This document shows, in pieces, positions 1-6,411 of a stretch of 7,072 nt of DNA. Within the stretch, counting starts at the first letter, position 1, and each line of letters starts with the position of its first letter. A model generated the notes under the pieces. That model saw only the letters and a list, made by a program, of their open reading frames with translations. It had not been told where the DNA came from and searched no databases. The translations under genes and the position numbers were made by a program. The stretch lies in NCBI GenBank assembly GCA_020352595.1, contig CP070682.1:1409791-1416862 (forward strand). Reading direction: 5' to 3'. The DNA is from a bacterium (GTDB lineage: Bacteria; BMS3Abin14).

Positions 1-555
1 AGCCTTGTGGACTACCTTTTCCGGGAGGACGGGTCGCTGCTCAGGACCGACATGGCGAGGCAGAAGATCGGCGTCGTGGACATCGGTTTCAAGACGACCG
101 ACTTTACCGTGTGCAAAGGGCTGCGACACTCGGAGCGGGGCAGCAGGACCACCGACACGGGCATCGCCAAGGGGTTCCAGTTCATCTCGGAGGCGCTCAA
201 GGAGATGAGCGGCGTCAACGTGGAGATCTACCGGCTTTACGACGCCGTGCGCGAAGGAAGCATCAAGATCAGGGGGGCGGAGTACGACCTGGCAAAGGTC
301 AAGAACGAGGTGTTCGGACGGCTGGCCAGCGCCGTGGCCAGCGACATGGAGAGGATCTGGGTGGACGACTGGGACCTGGACCTCGTCCTCCTCGCCGGTG
401 GAGGCGGTGAGGCGCTCTTCGAGTACCTCAAGCCCCTGGTCAGGGGGGAGCTGGCCCTGCTCAAGACGCAGGAAGATCCGCGCATGGGCAATGTGGCCGG
501 GTACATCAAATACGGACGCTATTATTACGACGGGGTTCCGGGAAAGGAGACCTGA
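1..555 (+). CDS. ParM/StbA-like actin-family ATPase, C-terminal 184 residues (5' end outside window)
   Basis: This is the C-terminal half of an actin/Hsp70-fold ATPase resembling the plasmid-segregation protein ParM and archaeal/bacterial ParM-like actins, which polymerise with ATP in the cytoplasm. The frame is open from base 1, so the gene starts upstream; GTG at 7 is an internal codon. Visible motifs are the phosphate-2 loop DIGFKTTDF (residues 27-35 of the visible part), the adenosine loop LAGGGGEALF (131-140) and the typical ParM-family tail NVAGYIKYG (164-172). The phosphate-1 loop must lie upstream. The stop codon overlaps the next ATG by one base (TGATG), which suggests translational coupling. 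No ParR-like adaptor or centromere-like iteron array follows, and the downstream genes are signalling and envelope genes, so a chromosomal filament role is more likely than plasmid partition. The family is well supported; the role is inferred. Confidence 0.85.
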   Translation, partial: SLVDYLFREDGSLLRTDMARQKIGVVDIGFKTTDFTVCKGLRHSERGSRTTDTGIAKGFQFISEALKEMSGVNVEIYRLYDAVREGSIKIRGAEYDLAKVKNEVFGRLASAVASDMERIWVDDWDLDLVLLAGGGGEALFEYLKPLVRGELALLKTQEDPRMGNVAGYIKYGRYYYDGVPGKET

Positions 556-3338
556 TGAGGGGAAAGGCGCTACTGTTTCTGGCCGTCGTCCTGGCGCTGG
601 TGGCTCTGCTGGCCTACTTCTGGCCCCTGGACCGCACGCCTCCTGAGGTGGCCATCGAACCGGCCCCCGGCCGCTACAGCGAACAGATCGAGGTCTCCAT
701 GGCCAGTGAGAAGGGCGCCTCCATCTATTTCGCGCTGGGCCAGGAGCAGCCCATCCCCTACACGTCTCCCTTCCGCCTGAAGAGGGACACCGTCGTCAGA
801 TATTACGCGGTGGACCGGTTCGGGAACCGTTCCGAGGAGATGTCGGCCGAATACACCCTGCGCCTGGACACCACGCCACCCGAGACCGTCGCCTCGCCCA
901 GGGGGGGCAAGTTTTTCCACCCCGTATCGGTCCGCCTCCAGACGGAAGAGGGTGCCGTGGTCTACTACACCACGGACGGCACCGATCCCTCCGAGGCATC
1001 CCTTCGCTATACCGATCCGGTGGCGCTCAGGCAGGACACCGAACTCCGGTTCTTCGGGGTGGATGAGGCGGGAAACAGGGAGGAGGCTCGAAGGGAGTCC
1101 TACGCCATCAGGGTGGACAAGGCCAAGCCGGTCACCCTCGCAGAACCTTCCGGGGGCCTTTTCAACGCGCCTGTGAGCGTGAAGCTCAGCGCGGAAGAGG
1201 GGAGCACGATCTACTACACCCTGGATGGAAGCCGCCCCACCGCAAGGTCCAAGAAGTACGGCGTTCCCCTCCGGTTCGTCCGCAGCGGAGTCCTGCGCTT
1301 CTTCGCGGTGGACGAGGCCGGCAACCAGGAGGATGTGCGGGAGGAGAGCTACGTCATCGACACGGAGCCTCCCTCCGTGCGGGTCCAGCCCGGCGGCGGA
1401 GCCTTCCCCTCCCCGGTGCGCGTGGCGCTCAAATCCAGTGAGAGGGGGCCGATCTACTACGACACGGGCGGTCAGGAACCCGGTCTCTCCTCCTCCGTTT
1501 ACAGCGCACCCATCCCCATAACCAGGAGCACGGTCCTGTCCTTCTTCGCCATGGACGCTGCCGGAAACAGGAGTCCCGTCAGCCAGGTGGAGTACGTCAT
1601 CGACACGGTGGCCCCGGAAGCCGTGACCAGGCCGCCCGGCGGCAGCTATTCGGGCAGGATCCGTGTCAAGATCGAGACCTCCGAACCGGCCGAGGTCTAC
1701 TTCACCCTGGACGGCTCCGCCCCCAGCGAAAGATCCAGCCGGTATGAAGGGCCCATAAGCATCGAGCAGAACACCGTGCTGTCCTACATGGCCGTGGACG
1801 GCGTCGGAAACAGGAGCCAGCCGGCAAGCCAGCGCTACGTGCTCGACGCCACCGCGCCGGTGACCACGGCCGATCCTCCGGGAGGCACCTTTTCCGGCGG
1901 CATCAGCCTGACCCTGTCCAGTGAGGAGGGCGCGGTCATCCGCTACTCCCTGGACGGCAGCCCGCCCACAGAATCCTCGCCCAGATACAGTGCGCCCCTG
2001 CGCCTTGGCAAGGACACGGTGGTGCAGTTCTACGCCACGGACGCATCCGGCAACCGGGAACAGGTCCGGGTGGAAAGGTACACCTTCGACACCAAGGCCC
2101 CGACCACCTCCGTCGATCCGGAACCGGGACATTACGGCCGGCCCGTAAGCGTCACCCTCTCCTCGGAACAAGGGGGCAGGATCTTCGTGCGCCGCGCGGC
2201 CCAGGCCGACTATTCGACCTACAGCGGTCCCTTCGTCGTCGACAGGACCGAGAAGATCTCATTTTACGCAGTGGACGACGCGGGGAACCGGGAGCCCGCG
2301 CAGGTGGCCGAGTACGTCATAGACACCGTCCCTCCCCAGACCGTGCCCTACCCGGCGCCGGGCGAGTACAATCCGCCCATCGTCCTGGAACTCAGGTCCG
2401 AGGAGGGAGCCAGGATCCACTACACGCTGGACGGAACGGAACCGTCTGAGAAATCCCCCCTGTACACGGCCCCCATATCCCTCAGCGACGACGCCACCAT
2501 CAGGTTCTTCGCGGTGGACAGGGCCGGGAACCGGGAGAGGAGCCGGAGGGCCTCCTACCGCGTCGCCAGCGGGCTCTGGAGGGACAACACCAACGGTGTG
2601 TTCATCCACCCGAGCGTCATCGACGGCGACCTCCTCTGGGTGGGGGGCGAGGAAGGCCTTTTCAGCGTGAACATCGACACGAAGCGCAGGAAGAACTACA
2701 CCACCTCCAGCGGGCTCATCAGCAACTCCGTCAGAGCCATCGCGGTGGACAGGCTCGGTTTCAAGTGGATAGGGACAGACAAGGGAGTCTCCCAGTTCGA
2801 CGGTGCCCGGAACTGGGTGACCTTCGACTACAGCGACGGCCTTCCGAGCAACGTGATCAACGGCGTGGTCATCGACCCCATGGACAGCATCTGGTTCTGT
2901 ACGGACCGGGGGCTGGCTCTGTATGACAGGAAGAGGTTCCTGGTCCGGACCACGGACGACGGCCTGCCCGACAACAACGTCACCTCCCTGGCCATCGACG
3001 CCGACGGCGTCTTCTGGATAGGGACCGTGAAGGGGCTGCTCAGGCAGGAGGGCAGGGCTGCGAAGGTCTTCACCACCGCCGACGGACTTCCCTCGGACCA
3101 CGTGCTCTCGGTGGCCGTTGACGGCCGGTGGAACATCTGGGTGGGGACCAGGAGCGGTGCCGCCCGCTTCGACGGCAGAAAATGGACCCGTTTCACGGAT
3201 GCCCAGGGCCTGCCGGCGGTGCCGGTGAAGGTCATAGCCGTGGACCTTGCAGACAACAAGTGGTTCGGTACGGAAAGCGGTGTCTACAAGTACGACGGCA
3301 GGGCGTTCACGAGGTCCACGGCGGAGGTGTACAGGTAG
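555..3338 (+). CDS. Membrane-anchored protein with eight chitobiase-C-terminal-like repeats and a Reg_prop beta-propeller
   Basis: The 927-residue product begins with one hydrophobic segment (residues about 4-23, no clear cleavage site), so it is probably exported and anchored by its N-terminus. Residues 27-670 form eight tandem domains of about 80 residues, each running from a D-x-x-P-P-like start and a P-x-G-G/P turn to Y-Y-T-L-D-G-x-x-P and then F-F-A-V-D-x-A-G-N. This is the pattern of the chitobiase/beta-hexosaminidase C-terminal (Fn3-associated) domain. Residues about 672-927 carry six blade motifs of the form W-I-G-T-x-x-G-L-x-x-Y-D-G separated by DGLPSN-like linkers, which is the two-component-regulator propeller (Reg_prop) repeat. 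No TM segment, kinase, GGDEF or other output domain follows; the protein ends at TAG right after the sixth blade. ATG 555 has AAGGAG at 544-549 with a 5-base spacer. A ligand-binding, adhesive or scaffolding envelope role is inferred; I see no catalytic motif. Confidence 0.88.
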   Translation: MRGKALLFLAVVLALVALLAYFWPLDRTPPEVAIEPAPGRYSEQIEVSMASEKGASIYFALGQEQPIPYTSPFRLKRDTVVRYYAVDRFGNRSEEMSAEYTLRLDTTPPETVASPRGGKFFHPVSVRLQTEEGAVVYYTTDGTDPSEASLRYTDPVALRQDTELRFFGVDEAGNREEARRESYAIRVDKAKPVTLAEPSGGLFNAPVSVKLSAEEGSTIYYTLDGSRPTARSKKYGVPLRFVRSGVLRFFAVDEAGNQEDVREESYVIDTEPPSVRVQPGGGAFPSPVRVALKSSERGPIYYDTGGQEPGLSSSVYSAPIPITRSTVLSFFAMDAAGNRSPVSQVEYVIDTVAPEAVTRPPGGSYSGRIRVKIETSEPAEVYFTLDGSAPSERSSRYEGPISIEQNTVLSYMAVDGVGNRSQPASQRYVLDATAPVTTADPPGGTFSGGISLTLSSEEGAVIRYSLDGSPPTESSPRYSAPLRLGKDTVVQFYATDASGNREQVRVERYTFDTKAPTTSVDPEPGHYGRPVSVTLSSEQGGRIFVRRAAQADYSTYSGPFVVDRTEKISFYAVDDAGNREPAQVAEYVIDTVPPQTVPYPAPGEYNPPIVLELRSEEGARIHYTLDGTEPSEKSPLYTAPISLSDDATIRFFAVDRAGNRERSRRASYRVASGLWRDNTNGVFIHPSVIDGDLLWVGGEEGLFSVNIDTKRRKNYTTSSGLISNSVRAIAVDRLGFKWIGTDKGVSQFDGARNWVTFDYSDGLPSNVINGVVIDPMDSIWFCTDRGLALYDRKRFLVRTTDDGLPDNNVTSLAIDADGVFWIGTVKGLLRQEGRAAKVFTTADGLPSDHVLSVAVDGRWNIWVGTRSGAARFDGRKWTRFTDAQGLPAVPVKVIAVDLADNKWFGTESGVYKYDGRAFTRSTAEVYR
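633..2564 (+). repeat. Eight tandem chitobiase-C-terminal-like domain repeats (protein level)
   Basis: Repeat boundaries by residue are 27-105, 106-188, 189-269, 270-350, 351-431, 432-512, 513-590 and 591-670, a period of 78-83 codons. The copies differ widely at DNA level, so the array is old rather than a recent expansion. The most constant part is the end of each unit, F-x-A-V-D-x-A-G-N-R. Units 2, 3, 5, 6 and 8 keep a T/S-L-D-G-x-x-P-type hairpin (T-D-G-T-D-P in unit 2). Units 1, 4 and 7 have lost it. Confidence 0.85.
2568..3338 (+). repeat. Six Reg_prop beta-propeller blades (protein level)
   Basis: Blade cores start near residues 694, 736, 778, 819, 860 and 901, a period of 41-42 codons. 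Their signatures are LWVGGEEGLF, KWIGTDKGVSQFDG, IWFCTDRGLALYD, FWIGTVKGLL, IWVGTRSGAARFDG and KWFGTESGVYKYDG. In known families these repeats form the periplasmic sensor of hybrid two-component proteins. Here they are the C-terminal end of the protein. Confidence 0.85.
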
Positions 3339-3426
3339 CCGTTCCTGCCGTCGACGGAGGAAGTCCCGCCCAGGGGCTGGGAGGGCCAGGGGTGCAGGAC
3401 CACATTTTCCATGGAGCGTGTTCGGG
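3339..3426 (+). other. 88-bp intergenic gap, the only sizeable non-coding stretch
   Basis: It contains a perfect 10-base palindrome CCGTCGACGG at 3348-3357, ten bases after the upstream stop codon, and then a G-rich run. There is no T-tract after the palindrome, so it does not look like an intrinsic terminator. I see no convincing -35/-10 pair. A promoter or operator here is possible but not shown. GGAG at 3413-3416 serves as the ribosome binding site for the next gene. Confidence 0.4.
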
Positions 3427-3993
3427 GTGAAGGTCACCTGTACCGGATGCCAGACCATCTACCGGATCGCGGATGAGAAGGTTCCCGAGGGGGGAGGGAG
3501 GGCCATCTGCCCGAACTGCGGACAGGAGATCCTCATCGTACCGGGGGGCAGGGGACGTGCGTCCCCCGGTTTTCCCGGGGCGTCCCCGGGCGCCGATTTC
3601 GGTCAGACCATGGCCTACGATTACTCGGAGGTGGATCAGAGCCGCACGGAGGTTTCGGCCTTTCTGGAGAGGATCTCGTCCAGGGAGCCCTACCTCGATG
3701 AGGGGTCTCCCATGGCCGTCAGGGACGTCCAGACAGGACAGGAGTACCCCCTTTCAGGTGCCCAGTGCACCCTTGGCAGGAGCGGATGCGACATCAATCT
3801 CAACGATCCCGAGGTCTCCAGGAGGCACTGCCTCCTCAAGGTTTTCGGAGCTGAGATTGTCGTGGTGGACCTGGAGAGCACCAACGGCACCTTCGTCGGG
3901 GGGAGGAAGATCATGACGGCGAACCTCGATATCGGTCATCGTTTCACCGTGGGAAACACGACCCTCGAGGTGGTGATCAGCGGTGGAGATTGA
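3427..3993 (+). CDS. Zinc-ribbon / FHA-domain protein
   Basis: The product is a 188-residue soluble cytoplasmic protein. The N-terminus is an MJ0042-type zinc ribbon with Cys pairs C5-x2-C8 and C28-x2-C31, expected to bind one Zn2+. After a Gly/Pro-rich linker (about 39-58) and an acidic stretch, the C-terminal third (about 98-185) is a forkhead-associated domain with the key residues in order: G117-R118, S131-R-R-H134 and T152-N-G154. FHA domains bind phosphothreonine peptides, so a Ser/Thr kinase substrate is the likely partner; no kinase is seen in the window. GTG 3427 is chosen because it gives the family-typical start KVTCTGC and lies 10 bases after GGAG (3413-3416). The frame stays open upstream, but that part does not resemble a protein domain. 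The 3' end overlaps the next gene's GTG by 11 bases. Family is secure; the partner is unknown. Confidence 0.88.
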   Translation: MKVTCTGCQTIYRIADEKVPEGGGRAICPNCGQEILIVPGGRGRASPGFPGASPGADFGQTMAYDYSEVDQSRTEVSAFLERISSREPYLDEGSPMAVRDVQTGQEYPLSGAQCTLGRSGCDINLNDPEVSRRHCLLKVFGAEIVVVDLESTNGTFVGGRKIMTANLDIGHRFTVGNTTLEVVISGGD

Positions 3994-5395
3994 GGCAGCC
4001 CGAACCATGGCAGGCGGAGTCGAGGCCGGGAAGGGGACCCGGTTTACCAGGAGGATCATGGAGCGTCTGGGCTTCGAAAAACAGCGCGTCAAGGGGAGGG
4101 AGGGGGTCCCCCTGCTCGCCTCGCTGAGATGGAAGGTCGCCATCTCCTTCTCCCTTCTTCTCCTCCTCGTCGTCGGACTGACCTTCCTGGCCTTCATCAG
4201 GTTCGAGTGGGTCTTCCTCGGCCAGGAGGCCCAGAAGAGGGCCCAGTCGCTGGCCAGGTACCTTGCCGTCAACGCCCGGGATCCCCTCCTGGCGCTGGAC
4301 GATCTGAGGCTGGGACCCATCACGGAGTCCATCAACCAGGACGAGGATGTCCGTTACGCCTTCCTCATGGACCACCAGGGCAAAGTGGTCTACCATTCAC
4401 AGACGGAAAGAACAGGCGTTGTCCTGTCCCGGGGTGTGCCGGATCCCCCCGGAGGAGTCATCCAGGCATCCCTCCCCATCATGGTCGAGGGCGTGCGGGT
4501 CGGCACGGCCGTGGTGGGCGTGGGCACGGACCACATCCGTCGTGCGGTGGTCACAACGGCACTGGGCCTCATCATTCCGCTTGCCGTCGGGGCCGGGCTG
4601 GGCATCCTGGGGATTTTCCTGCTGGCCGGTCACCACGTCAAGCGGGTGGAGCGGCTGGAAGAAGCCGTCCAGGCCCTGGGTTACGGAGACCTGCGCGTGC
4701 ACGTCCACGACAAGAGCCGGGATGAGGTCGGGCGGCTGACGAGGCATTTCAACCTCATGGTCGCCCAGCTGCACTCGGCCCGAAGACAGATCGAGCGGAA
4801 CTTCAAGGAGACCATCAGCGCTCTGGCCACAGCCTTTGAAGCCAAGGACAAGTACACAAGGGGGCACTGCGAGAGGGTTGCAGGCATATCAGTGGCCCTG
4901 GGAAGCAAGCTCGAGATGGACGAGGCCCGGCTCAACGAGCTGGAAATGGCGGCCATCCTCCACGATGTGGGAAAGATCGGGGTGGAGGGAGGTGTCGTGG
5001 GGAAGGTCGGACCCCTCAGCGAGGGGGAGGTCGACGATATGAAGGGGCACCCCGAGATCGGTTCACGGATACTGCATCAGCTGACGTCCCTGCAGAAGGT
5101 TTCCCTGTTCGTCCGGCATCACCACGAGCACTACGACGGGACGGGATACCCCAGGGGGCTCATGGAGTCGGAGATCCCCCTCGCCTCGAGGATCATCCAC
5201 CTGGTGGATGCCTTCGACGCCATGACGACGGATCGTCCCTACCGGGAAGCTCTCTCCCGGGAGGAGGCGCTCATGAGGGTGAGGGAGGGAAGCGGCAAAC
5301 AGTTCGATCCCATGCTCGTGGACCTGTTTTTCCTGCTGGAGGAGGAAGGGGTCATCGAGGCCATCTGCGAGGAGGTCGAGGAATCGAAAGGCTAG
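3983..5395 (+). CDS. Membrane sensor with HAMP and HD-GYP domain (c-di-GMP phosphodiesterase)
   Basis: The 470-residue product (GTG 3983 start) has TM1 at about 50-72, a periplasmic sensor region of about 115 residues (73-188), TM2 at about 189-215, a HAMP linker at about 216-270 and an HD-GYP domain at about 277-465. HD-GYP hallmarks are present: E-A-K-D-K-Y-T-R-G-H295, H327-D328-V-G-K-I-G, G-H356-P-E-I-G, H379-H-H-E-H-Y-D-G-T-G-Y-P390 and D-A-F-D-A-M-T-T-D-R-P-Y. No metal-ligand or GYP residue is obviously missing, so hydrolysis of cyclic di-GMP is expected. The start is uncertain. GTG 3983 has GAGGTG at 3967-3972 with a 10-base spacer. ATG 4007 has only GAGG 11 bases away. ATG 4058 (M26) directly follows a strong AGGAGG (4049-4054) but with only 3 bases between. 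The soluble N-terminal stretch before TM1 looks non-conserved, so a later start would cost nothing. Domain calls are strong; the sensed signal is unknown. Confidence 0.9.
   Translation: MEIEAARTMAGGVEAGKGTRFTRRIMERLGFEKQRVKGREGVPLLASLRWKVAISFSLLLLLVVGLTFLAFIRFEWVFLGQEAQKRAQSLARYLAVNARDPLLALDDLRLGPITESINQDEDVRYAFLMDHQGKVVYHSQTERTGVVLSRGVPDPPGGVIQASLPIMVEGVRVGTAVVGVGTDHIRRAVVTTALGLIIPLAVGAGLGILGIFLLAGHHVKRVERLEEAVQALGYGDLRVHVHDKSRDEVGRLTRHFNLMVAQLHSARRQIERNFKETISALATAFEAKDKYTRGHCERVAGISVALGSKLEMDEARLNELEMAAILHDVGKIGVEGGVVGKVGPLSEGEVDDMKGHPEIGSRILHQLTSLQKVSLFVRHHHEHYDGTGYPRGLMESEIPLASRIIHLVDAFDAMTTDRPYREALSREEALMRVREGSGKQFDPMLVDLFFLLEEEGVIEAICEEVEESKG
5370..5376 (+). promoter_or_regulatory. Strong Shine-Dalgarno site inside the end of the HD-GYP gene
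   Basis: AGGAGGT lies six bases before ATC 5383 and 33 bases before GTG 5410. It is too far away to serve the GTG, so it decides in favour of the ATC start. It also encodes part of an E-E-V-E-E stretch of the HD-GYP protein, so the match could be chance. Confidence 0.5.
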
Positions 5396-6411
5396 CCACA
5401 GGGCTCGTCGTGTCCCTCGTCGCCTTTATCGCGGCAGGCTGCGCCACCCTCAAGCCGGGGAGGGTTCCAGATTCGGACTGCGGCCGAGTGCTGGATCTCA
5501 GCAGGTCCGGTGAGCACAAACCGGCCGTGGATACGGCCCGGGACCTTCTGGGGTCGGATGATACCTGTTCCCAGAGCGTCCTCGACGGGCTGGAGTTTTC
5601 GCGATCCAGACTGGATAAGGCCGACGCCTATACACGCAGGGCCCTGCGCCAGAGGAAGGAGGGCGACCTGCTCGGGGCCCGGGCTAACTTCCGGAGGGCG
5701 CTCGGTGTCTACCCAAGGTACTACTGGGTCCAGAAACTGCTTCATGACCTCGACCGTTCCATCGACATCGAGGGGACGAGCCTGAGGAACGAGGCAAGCT
5801 ATTTCGAGGACAGGGGGGACCTCGAAAAGACCCTGGAGAGGCTCGTCGCGGCGGCCCGGCTCCGTCCGGAGGACGGGTCCATCGAGGAGGAGATCCGGCG
5901 GATCCGGGCGGCCATGGAGCGTTCACAGGAGGAGTCGGAGATCAGGGAGAGGATTCAGAGGGCCCGGATGCTCATGGAGGAAGGGCGCTTCGAGGAGGCG
6001 GAGGGTCATCTTGCCGGCGAGGGGATCCCTGAGGAGTTCAGGCAGCAGCGGGAGGAGATCCTGTTTCAGGTGCGCGAGAGACGGGTGGCCGTCATGGACC
6101 AGAGAATGGCGGTGGTCAGGGAGGCCGAGCAGAAGGGCAATGTCGACCTGGCGGCGAGCCATCTGAAATTTGTCCTCACCATGTCCCGGCCAGGGGATCC
6201 GGGCAGGACGGAGATGGTGGAGTACGCCCGCCTTCTGGGTCTAAAACTGTTCTCCGATGGACAGCTCACCAGGGCCCGGGAGCTCTGGAACCAGGCCCTG
6301 GGATGTGACCCGGGAAACAGGAGGCTGGAAAAGTACCTCCAGGAGGTGACCTCGAGGCTCGAAAGCCTCGAGAGGTTCAGGAGAGAGGAAATTGACCGGA
6401 TCGCCCGGTGA
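5383..6411 (+). CDS. TPR-like lipoprotein (probable ATC start; GTG 5410 is the conventional alternative)
   Basis: From GTG 5410 the product has 333 residues. A short hydrophobic stretch ends in a lipobox-like I-A-A-G-C (C11 in that numbering) with Ala at +2, which predicts outer-membrane sorting. Several helix pairs of TPR type follow, clearest at about 71-104 (A-x-x-x-x-F-R-R-A-L), 122-156, 180-210 and 270-303 (A-R-E-L-W-N-Q-A-L), then a charged helical tail. Cys24 and Cys53 could form a disulfide. Starting at GTG 5410 leaves only nine residues before Gly-Cys and no positive charge, a poor export signal. Nine codons upstream, ATC 5383 follows a full AGGAGGT (5370-5376) with a 6-base spacer and gives a proper signal, I/M-E-R-L-A-T-G-L-V-V-S-L..., ending at the same cysteine. 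The 5' end would then overlap the HD-GYP gene by 13 bases. No ATG, GTG or TTG lies in this frame nearby upstream. A scaffold or assembly role in the envelope is inferred from the fold only. Confidence 0.8.
   Translation: MERLATGLVVSLVAFIAAGCATLKPGRVPDSDCGRVLDLSRSGEHKPAVDTARDLLGSDDTCSQSVLDGLEFSRSRLDKADAYTRRALRQRKEGDLLGARANFRRALGVYPRYYWVQKLLHDLDRSIDIEGTSLRNEASYFEDRGDLEKTLERLVAAARLRPEDGSIEEEIRRIRAAMERSQEESEIRERIQRARMLMEEGRFEEAEGHLAGEGIPEEFRQQREEILFQVRERRVAVMDQRMAVVREAEQKGNVDLAASHLKFVLTMSRPGDPGRTEMVEYARLLGLKLFSDGQLTRARELWNQALGCDPGNRRLEKYLQEVTSRLESLERFRREEIDRIAR

Noticed and set aside
1..555. Magnetosome (MamK/Mad28) actin
   Set aside because: No magnetosome marker genes are in the window, and the C-terminal motifs fit the ParM/StbA group at least as well. 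It cannot be excluded without the full gene.
1560..1830. Near-identical DNA words (GGAAACAGGAG) at several repeat ends, considered as regulatory direct repeats
   Set aside because: They encode the conserved G-N-R residues of the domain end and lie in frame at the domain period, so protein constraint explains them.
570..2171. Long open frame on the minus strand opposite the repeat region (533 codons), and a similar one at 2259-3458
   Set aside because: They mirror the repeats and propeller of the plus-strand gene. The translations are Gly/Arg/His/Val-rich with no domain-like pattern, as expected opposite GC-rich coding sequence with few stops.
3348..3357. Palindrome CCGTCGACGG after the propeller gene, considered as a terminator
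   Set aside because: The stem is only five base pairs with no loop, and no T-run follows. The operon probably continues through it.
3378..3396. TGG...TGCA elements in the intergenic gap, considered as a sigma-54 promoter
   Set aside because: The spacing between GG and GC is 13 or 9 bases, not the required 10, and the flanking consensus is missing.
3247..3426. Upstream extension of the zinc-ribbon/FHA reading frame
   Set aside because: The extra 60 residues are Ser/Arg/Gly-rich shadow sequence overlapping the propeller gene. The family start KVTCTGC fits GTG 3427.
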